Assembly (NCBI GenBank): GCA_019925105.1
Contig: JAHGAU010000007.1
Coordinates: 1,848,730 to 1,912,729, forward strand
Source of the DNA: Niebla homalea
Lineage: Eukaryota > Ascomycota > Lecanoromycetes > Lecanorales > Ramalinaceae
DNA length: 64,000 nucleotides
Direction of reading: 5' to 3'
In this document: one piece after another, positions 56,930 through 64,000 of the stretch
How positions within the stretch are numbered: position 1 is the stretch's first letter
How the letters are laid out: the number at the start of each line of letters is the position of its first letter
Notes under the pieces: model-generated
What the model was told of the DNA's origin: nothing
Seen by the model: only the letters and a program-made list of their open reading frames with translations
Database searches by the model: none
Made by a program: the position numbers and the translations under genes

Positions 56930-58070
56930 AAAGTAAATAATTAATTAAATAAAAAGAAAAAAAGAATTAATTAAAAAAAAAGGAAATAATAATTAAATAA
57001 TAAAAAGTAAATAATTAAATAAAAAATTAAGGGAAAATAATTAATTAAATATTAAAGGGTTAATAATTAATTAAATAATATATAATAAATAATTAATTAA
57101 ATAATAAAAAATAAAATTAAATAATAAAAAATAAATAATAACTTAAATAATAAAGGGTAAATAATAGCTATAATAATAAAGGGAAAATAATAACTATAAT
57201 AATAAAGGAAAACAATAAATTGAATAATAAAAAATAAATAATAAATAAATTAAATAATAAAAGGTAAATAATTAATAAATTAATAAAAAGTTAATAATTA
57301 ATTAAATTATAAATAGGAAATGAATTAATTAAGCAATAAAAAGTAAATGGTTATTTAAATAATATAAGGTAAAAAATTAATTAAGTAATAAAAGGTTAAT
57401 AAATAAATAATAGAAAGTAATTATTAAATTAAATAATAAAGGGTTAATAAGTAATTAAATAAAAAAGAATATATATTTAAATAAATAATAAAAAGTTAAA
57501 TAAAAAATAAAGGATAAATAATTATTTAAATAATAAAAAGTAAATAATAAGATAAATAATAAATATAAAATATTTAATTAAATAATAAAAGTTAATTAAT
57601 TAATTAATTAAATAATAAAGGGTAAATAATTAATAATAAAATAATTAAAAAATAATTAAAAATTAAATAAATAATATTAAGTAAATAAATAATAAAATAA
57701 GAAAAAATAATTAATTAATTTAATTAAAAAGGATTAAGAGTTAATTAAAAAATAAAATATAAATATATAAATAATAAAAAATAAATATTTAATTAAATAA
57801 TAAAAAGTAAATATTTAAATATATAATAAAAAATTTAAATAAATAATAAAAGTTAAATAATAAAAGTTAAATAATAAAAAGTAAAAAATTAATAAAATAA
57901 TAAAAAATATTTAATAAATAATAAAGAATAAACGGTTAATTAAATAATAAAGGGTTAAAAAGTAATTAAAATTAAAAAAGGGGATATTAATTAAATAATT
58001 AAAAATAAAGAATTAAGTAAATAATAAGATATAAATAATTAATTAAACTACTATTTAATTATTATTTACT
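56930..58070. repeat. AT-rich satellite-like array
   Basis: Tandem degenerate TTAATTAAATAATAAAGGGTAAAT-like units, no coding features. Confidence 0.6.
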
Positions 58071-58073
58071 TAA

Positions 58074-58845
58074 CCCTTTAATAAATTATTTCCTTACCCG
58101 GGGGAATTCCGCGATATACCGTTAAATTTTTTAATAAATTATTTTTAAGTGATTTATTAAAGGGGGTTTTTTTATAGAATCCTTAATTTTCTATATAAAA
58201 GGTATAAATTTTAATATAGACTTTAAAATAAGCCTTATTTAGCTTTAAACGGTTAACGGATAATTTACTTATTAATTTTATTACGTTTTAGAATTTTAAA
58301 AATTTAAGTTTAAGTTCGCTTCTTAATATTAAAGCTTACTTTTTAATCCGTTATTCCTTTATAAAATTTAATAATTTAACTTTATAGCTTAAGTTAAAAG
58401 CTTTTTAACGATATTAAAAAAATAAAAATCCGTTTATTATTATTTATTATAATATTAAGCTATATATTTAATAGTTTTAATTTTACGGTTTTTTAAGTAT
58501 ATCCGGAGTATTATTAATCCTTTTTATTTATATTTTAATTTAAAAAAATAATATAAAAAATAATAATTATAATAATACCGGAATTATTATAATCCGGGAT
58601 ATATTAATAAAGTTATTATTAACTTAATAATAATAATTATTTCTTTTCCCTTATTAATTTTTATTTAATTAATTACTTAAATATCTTAATATAGGATAGT
58701 TATTAATATCGCCTTTTTATATTAAGACTTTTAATAAAATCTTTACTTAATTTAACCCTTATTATTTATAACCTTCAACCGGTAAAAACCTTTTTATATT
58801 AAGAAGATTATTAATTATTTAACTATTAAGGCCCTACTTTAATAA
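58074..58845 (+). repeat. hairpin-headed repeat family, copy 4
   Basis: Arms are CCCTTTAATAAATTATTT (58074-58091), TTTAATAAATTATTT (58130-58144), loop TTAA, and GTGATTTATTAAA (58149-58161). Between the first two arms lies CCCGGGGGAATTCCGCG, nearly as in copy 1. The body and tail (AAAATCCGTTTATTATTATT, ATATAGGATAGTTATTAATA, TATTAAGACTTTTAATAAAA) match copies 2 and 5. Confidence 0.68.
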
Positions 58846-60795
58846 GGATGATAAAGGGTAAATAATAAAGGGTAAATACTTAATAAAATTAAAAGGGTAA
58901 ATAAGTGATTAAATAATAAAGGGTAAATAATTAATTAAATTATAAAGGGTAAATAATAAACTAAATAATAAACGGTAAATAATTAATTGAATAATAAAGG
59001 GTAAATAAAATAATTAATAAAAGGTAAATAAATAATTAATTAATAAAGGTAAATAATTAAATAAATAATAAACGTTAAATAATCAAATATAATTAATATA
59101 AAGTAAAGAATAACTTAAAATAATAAAGGGTAATTATTTAAATAATAAACTATAAATAATTAATTAAATAAAGAAAAGGAAAAAATTAAAATAAAAAAAA
59201 AACAGAAAATAATAATTAAATAATAAAAGGTAAAGAATTAAATAAAGTAAAAAAAGGGTTAATAATTAATTAAATAAAAAATAATAATTAATTAAATAAA
59301 TAATAAGGGATAAACTTAAATAATAAAAGTAAGTAATTACTTAAATAATAATAAGTAAATAATTAATTAAATAATAAAATATAAATAGTTAATTAAATTA
59401 TAAAGGGTAAATAATCAGTTAAATTATAAAAAGTAAAAACTTAATTAAATAATAAAAGGTAAGTAATTAATTAAATAATAAAAGTTAAATAAATAATTAA
59501 ATAATAAAGCAGAAAGTAAATAGTTAAGAAAATAATAAAAAGTAATTAAATAAATAATAAAAAGTAAAAAGTTAATTAAATATAAAGGATAAAAAAATAA
59601 ATTATAAAAGAAAAATAAATTATAGAAAAAAACAATAATAATTAAAGAATAAATAATTAAATAAAGAATTAAATAAATAATAAAGAGTAAATAAATAGTT
59701 AAATAATAGGTAGTAAATGATTAATTAAATAATAAGAAATATAATTTAATAATAAAGGGTAAGTAATTACTTTAATAATAAAGGGTAAATAATTGATTAA
59801 ATAATAAAACGTAAATAGTTAATATAATAGATAAAGTATAAATAATTAATATATTAATAAAAGGTAAATCAATAATTAAATATTAAAAGGTAAAGAATTA
59901 ATTAAATAAAAAAGGGTAAATAGTTTCTTAAATAATAAAGGATAAATAGTTAAATAAATAATAAAGGATAAATAATTAAATAAAAAATAAAGGATAAAGG
60001 ATAAATTAAATAATAAAAATTAAAGAATTAATTGAATAATAAAAAGTAAATATTAAAGGGTTTAAATAAATAATAAAAGATTAAAAAATAAAATGTTAAT
60101 ATTATTAAATAAAGATTTAATAAAACAATAAAAATTAAATAATTAATTAAATAAATAGATATAAATTATTAATTAAATAAAAAACGTTTAAATAAATATT
60201 AAAGGATAAATAATTATTTAATTAATAAAGGGTAAATAATTTAATAAATAATAAATAATAGTAATAAAAAATTAATTAAATAATAAAGCATAAATAAATA
60301 ATTAACTTTTAAATAAATATATAAAAAAAATAATAAAAAATTCAAATAAATAATAACGGTTAAGTATTAAAAAATAAATAATATAAAATATATAATAAAA
60401 AGTAAAAAGTAAAGAGTAAAAAGTAAAAAATAAAGGTAAATATAATAAAAAAAAAAAAGATAAATATAAATAAATAATAAAAAGGTTTAAATAAGTTTAT
60501 TTAATAAAGATTAAAAGAAATAATAAGAAAAAAAAAAAAAATAATAAGAAGAAAAAGTTAATTAAAAAATAAAAAGTAAAATAAGAATATTAATAAATAA
60601 AGTTAAATATTAAAAAGTAAATAAAAAGGTTTAAAGGATAAAATTAAATATAAAATTTAATAAGTTAATTAAATAAAAAAAGGTAAATTAAAGAAAGAAT
60701 ATAGCGGAAAATTAAATAATAAAAAGTAAATAATAAAATTAAAAAAAAAAATATAAAATTATATAATTAATAATAATAATAAGTATAAAAAAAGC
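58846..60795. repeat. AT-rich satellite-like array
   Basis: Nearly 2 kb of AATAATAAAGGGTAAATAAT-type degenerate tandem units. No coding features. Confidence 0.6.
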
Positions 60796-60799
60796 TTAA

Positions 60800-61605
60800 T
60801 ACTTAATCTCGAAGGGATTAAGGCTGTATTCCTTCCGGGACTATAAGGAAGGATAGGGCTGAGATCAATAGGGTACCCTTAATCCCTTCCGGGCTTTAAC
60901 TTAAAAAACGTAGGGTAAAACCTTATCGAATTTATTAACTTTATATATAAAAGTTATAGAGCTGACTAAGCCCTATAAAACGAGCCCTTATTCACTTAAA
61001 TCCGATAACTCCTTATTTAATTATAGATTTTAGAACTTTTTAAGATTTTTAATATTCTTAATTAACTTTACTTCCCGGCGTTAAATCTCATTTTTTAACC
61101 CGCTATTCCTTTTTAAAATCTAATAATTTAATTTTTTAGCTTTAAATAAGCGGTTTTTAATAATATCGGAAAAATAAAAATCCGTTTATTCTTATCTATT
61201 ATAATATTAGGTTATATATCCTATAATTTTATTTTACGGTTTTTTTAAATATATCCGGAGTATTATTAATCCTTTTTATTTACTTTTTAATTTAATTAAG
61301 AAAGTTAAAAAAAAAGGGCTATAATAATACCGGAGTTACTATAATCCGGAATAGATTAATAAATATATTATTTACTTAATAATAATAATTATTTCTTTTC
61401 CCTTATTAATTTTTTCATTTAATTATTTCTTTAAATATCTTAACATAGGATGGCCGTTAACGTCGCCTCTTTATGCTAAGACTTTTAATAAAGTCTATAC
61501 TTAATTTAACTTTTATTATTTATAACCTTTAACCGGTAAAAACCCCTTTATATTAATAAGATTATTAAATATTTATCTATTAAAACCTTACTTTAATAAG
61601 GATTA
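60800..61605 (+). repeat. hairpin-headed repeat family, copy 5
   Basis: The head is little mutated, with GAAGGGATTAAGG (60811-60823) and CCTTAATCCCTTC (60877-60889) as arms and an inner CCTTCC/GGAAGG pair. The body carries TTAACTTTATATATAAAAG, CCCTATAAAACGAGCC, TTCCCGGCGTTAAAT and AAAATCCGTTTATTCTTATC, and the tail has ACATAGGATGGCCGTTAACG. Arm layout differs from copies 1-4 (no direct third arm seen). Confidence 0.65.
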
Positions 61606-64000
61606 AAGGGTAAATAATTAATTAAATAATAAACGGTAAATAGTTGATTGAATAATAATCGGTAAAAAAATATATAATAAAGTATAAATAATTAATTAAA
61701 AAAGAAAGGATAAAAAGTAATTAAATAACGGCAAATAAATAATTAAATAAATAATAAAAGGTTTAAATAAGTAATAAAGGTTAAATTATAAAAGGTGAAT
61801 AATATAGGGTAATAAATTAATTAAATAATAAAAAATAACTAATTAATTAAAAAAAAGGTATAAGTAATTAATTAAGAAATAAAGTATTAAATGAATAATA
61901 AAAGATAAATTATTATTTAAATAATAACGGGTAAATCACTAAGTAAATAATAAAGGGTAAAGTGTTAATTAATTAATAAAGAATAAATAATTAATTAAAT
62001 ATTAAAAAAGTAAATATATAAATAAATAATAAAGATTTAAATAAATAATAAAGGTTAAGCAATAAAAAGGTATATAATATAAGGTATATAATAAACGGTA
62101 AAAAGTAAATTATAAAGGGTAAAAGTAAATAAAATAAGTAAAAAAAAGGATAAATATAGAAAAAAAGTTAAAAAGGCTTTAATAAGTTTAATTAAAAAAG
62201 GCGAATAAAAAAAAGATAAAATAAAAAAAGATATAAAAGGGAAAAAGTTAATTAGATTATAAAAAATAAATAAAGAATAATTATAAATAAGGTTAAAAAC
62301 TAAAGGATAAATAGTTTATTGAATAATAAAGCGTAAATAATTACTTAAATAATAAAATGTAAATAAATAACTAAATAGTATAGGGTAAATAGTTAAATAA
62401 ATAATAAAGGGTAAGTAATTAATTAAGTAATAAAGAGAAAATACTTAATTAAATAATAAAAGTTAAATAATTAATTAAAGAATAAAGAGTTAAAATAAAT
62501 AATAAAGGTTAAATACTAAAAGTTAAATAATAAAGGATAAAGTCTTAATTAAATAATTAAAGGTAATTAATTAAATAATAAAGGATAAAAGATTAATTAA
62601 ATAATAAGGGGTAAAGAATTAATTAAATAAAAAAAAAACAATAATAATTAAATAATAAAAGGTAAAAGGTTAAATAAATAATAAATAATAATTAAAGAAT
62701 TAAATATTATTACCTAAATAATTAAATATTATTACGTAAATAATTAATTAAATAATAAGGCATAAAATTGAATAATAAAGGGTAACTAATTACTTAAATA
62801 AGAAATTTAAATATTTAAGTAAAAAGAAAGTATAAAAAGTTAATATAATAATAAAGGGTAAATAATTAATTAAATAATAAAGGGTAAATTATTAATTAAA
62901 TAATAAAGTATAAATTATTTATTAAAATAATAAAGGGTAAATAGCTAATCAAATAATAAAGGATAAATAAAAAATTAAACAATAAAGGGAAAATAATTAA
63001 TTAAATAATAAAGGATAAATAAATAAATAGTATAGGGTAAATCATTAATTAATTAATAAAGGATAAATAAATAAATAGTAAAGGGTAAATCATTAATTAA
63101 TTAATAAAGGGTAAATAGATAAATAAAAAAAAGTAAATAATTAATAAAATAATAAAAGGTAAATAAGTAATTAAATAATAAGAAGTAAATATTTATATAA
63201 ATAATAAAACGTTTAAATAGATAATAAAGATTAAATATTAAAAAGTTAATAATTAAATAAAGAAAAAATATTTAAATATATAATAAAGGTTAAGTAATAA
63301 AAAGGTAAATTAAAAAGGGTAAAGAACTAATTAAATAATATAAGGTAAGAAATTAATTAAATAATAAAAGGTAAATATTTAATTAAATAGTAAAAAGTAA
63401 ATAATTAATAAAATAATAAGGTAAACGTAATTAATTAAATAATAAAAAGATTAAATAAATAATAAATAATAAATAATTAATAAAATCATAAAATAAAAGT
63501 AATTAATTAAGTAATAAAGAGTTTAAAGAGGTAATAAAAAAAATAAATAATTATTTATATAATAAAAGGTTAAATATTAAATAAATAATAAAAAGTAAAA
63601 AAATAAATAAAATAATAAAAGATAAATAAATAATTAAATAATGAATGGTAAATATAAAATTAAATAATAAAAGGTTTTAATAAATAATAAATAATAAATA
63701 AAAGGTTAATAAGAGGTTAATTAAAGGTAAATAAAGGGTAAATAAAGGTAAATAAAAAAGGTAAATATAAAAAGTAAATAAATATAAATATAAAGTAAAT
63801 ATAAAGTAAATATAAAGTAAATATAAAGGGTATATAAAGGGTAAATAAAGGGTGAATAAAGGGTAAATAAAGGGTTAATAAAGGGTAAATAAAGGGTAAA
63901 TAAAGGGTAAATAAAGGGTAAATAAAGGGTAAATAATAAAATAATAATAAATAAAGTAAAATAAATAATAAATATAAAGGTTAAATATAAAGGATAAAGG
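61606..64000. repeat. AT-rich satellite-like array, ending in regular GGGTAAATAAA units
   Basis: Degenerate TAAATAATAAAGGGTAAATA units. From about 63820 to 63935 the array becomes regular (GGGTAAATAAA, 11-bp period, about ten units). No coding features to the window end. Confidence 0.65.

Larger units (their letters stand above)
31520..64000. other. RIP-type AT-rich compartment
   Basis: From about 31520 to the window end the sequence is dominated by A and T. The remaining C and G sit mostly in CG, CC and CT/AG contexts, while CA and TG are strongly depleted. That is the expected residue of C-to-T change at CpA on both strands, as in repeat-induced point mutation. Coding motifs of transposons are still legible, with TGG/CAA turned to stops, Cys/His codons to Tyr, and Asp/Gly to Asn/Ser-like changes. 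Islands that keep CpA are noted separately. Confidence 0.85.

Noticed and set aside
63820..63935. GGGTAAATAAA units as a telomere
   Set aside because: Period and sequence match the degenerate AT satellite around it, and no terminal array is present.

Overview
This looks like a nuclear chromosome segment of a filamentous ascomycete (Pezizomycotina). Supporting signs are short GT-AG introns of about 50-110 nt, intact genes of ordinary fungal composition in the first 13 kb, and an abrupt change near 31.5 kb into very AT-rich DNA. In that DNA nearly all CpA/TpG has become TpA, the signature of repeat-induced point mutation (RIP). A decayed telomere-linked RecQ-type helicase at about 48.5-53.4 kb suggests a subtelomeric or heterochromatic position. 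The species cannot be named from the sequence.

Layout. (1) 1-13.2 kb holds five recognisable protein genes: a Ulp1-like SUMO-type protease (-, cut by the window edge), a chromodomain protein (+), a Vps4/katanin-type AAA ATPase (-), a Spo11/topoisomerase VI subunit A-like protein (-, with the catalytic Tyr, Glu and Asp-x-Asp visible), and a basic/coiled-coil protein (+) divergent from the Spo11-like gene. At least four of the five have CATCA-rich leaders next to the start codon. A 117-bp triplication lies just behind the AAA gene. Such a set (SUMO-type protease, chromatin reader, AAA motor, DNA-cleaving enzyme, coiled-coil partner) is not one I recognise as a described element. It is the best candidate for an undescribed system or mobile cassette here.

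(2) 13.2-31.5 kb has normal GC but almost no intact genes. It contains a decayed RING-like fragment, a triplicated repeat with a hairpin, a 1.5-kb array of 18 perfect GT(A/G)AGT donor-like sites around very small exon-like pieces, a 21-bp minisatellite, a dispersed motif (CCTACGGTCGCATTTC) in at least nine copies, two frameshifted GC3-rich coding relics on opposite strands (26.5-28.8 kb), and a CAACTGA-type minisatellite near 30 kb.

(3) 31.5-64 kb is RIP-degraded repeat DNA. It holds two tandem Ty3/Gypsy copies sharing a middle LTR (33.07-43.38 kb), the RecQ-like helicase relic, two copies of a repeat carrying a CpA-rich minisatellite that largely escaped RIP (43.4 and 55.9 kb), a family of repeats each headed by a hairpin whose arm sequence differs from copy to copy, a G-rich minisatellite (55.07-55.8 kb) and long AT-rich satellite-like arrays.

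Working together: the proteins of region 1 would plausibly act on DNA or chromatin, but no function is demonstrated. Regions 2 and 3 look like progressively decayed, transposon-rich flanking DNA.
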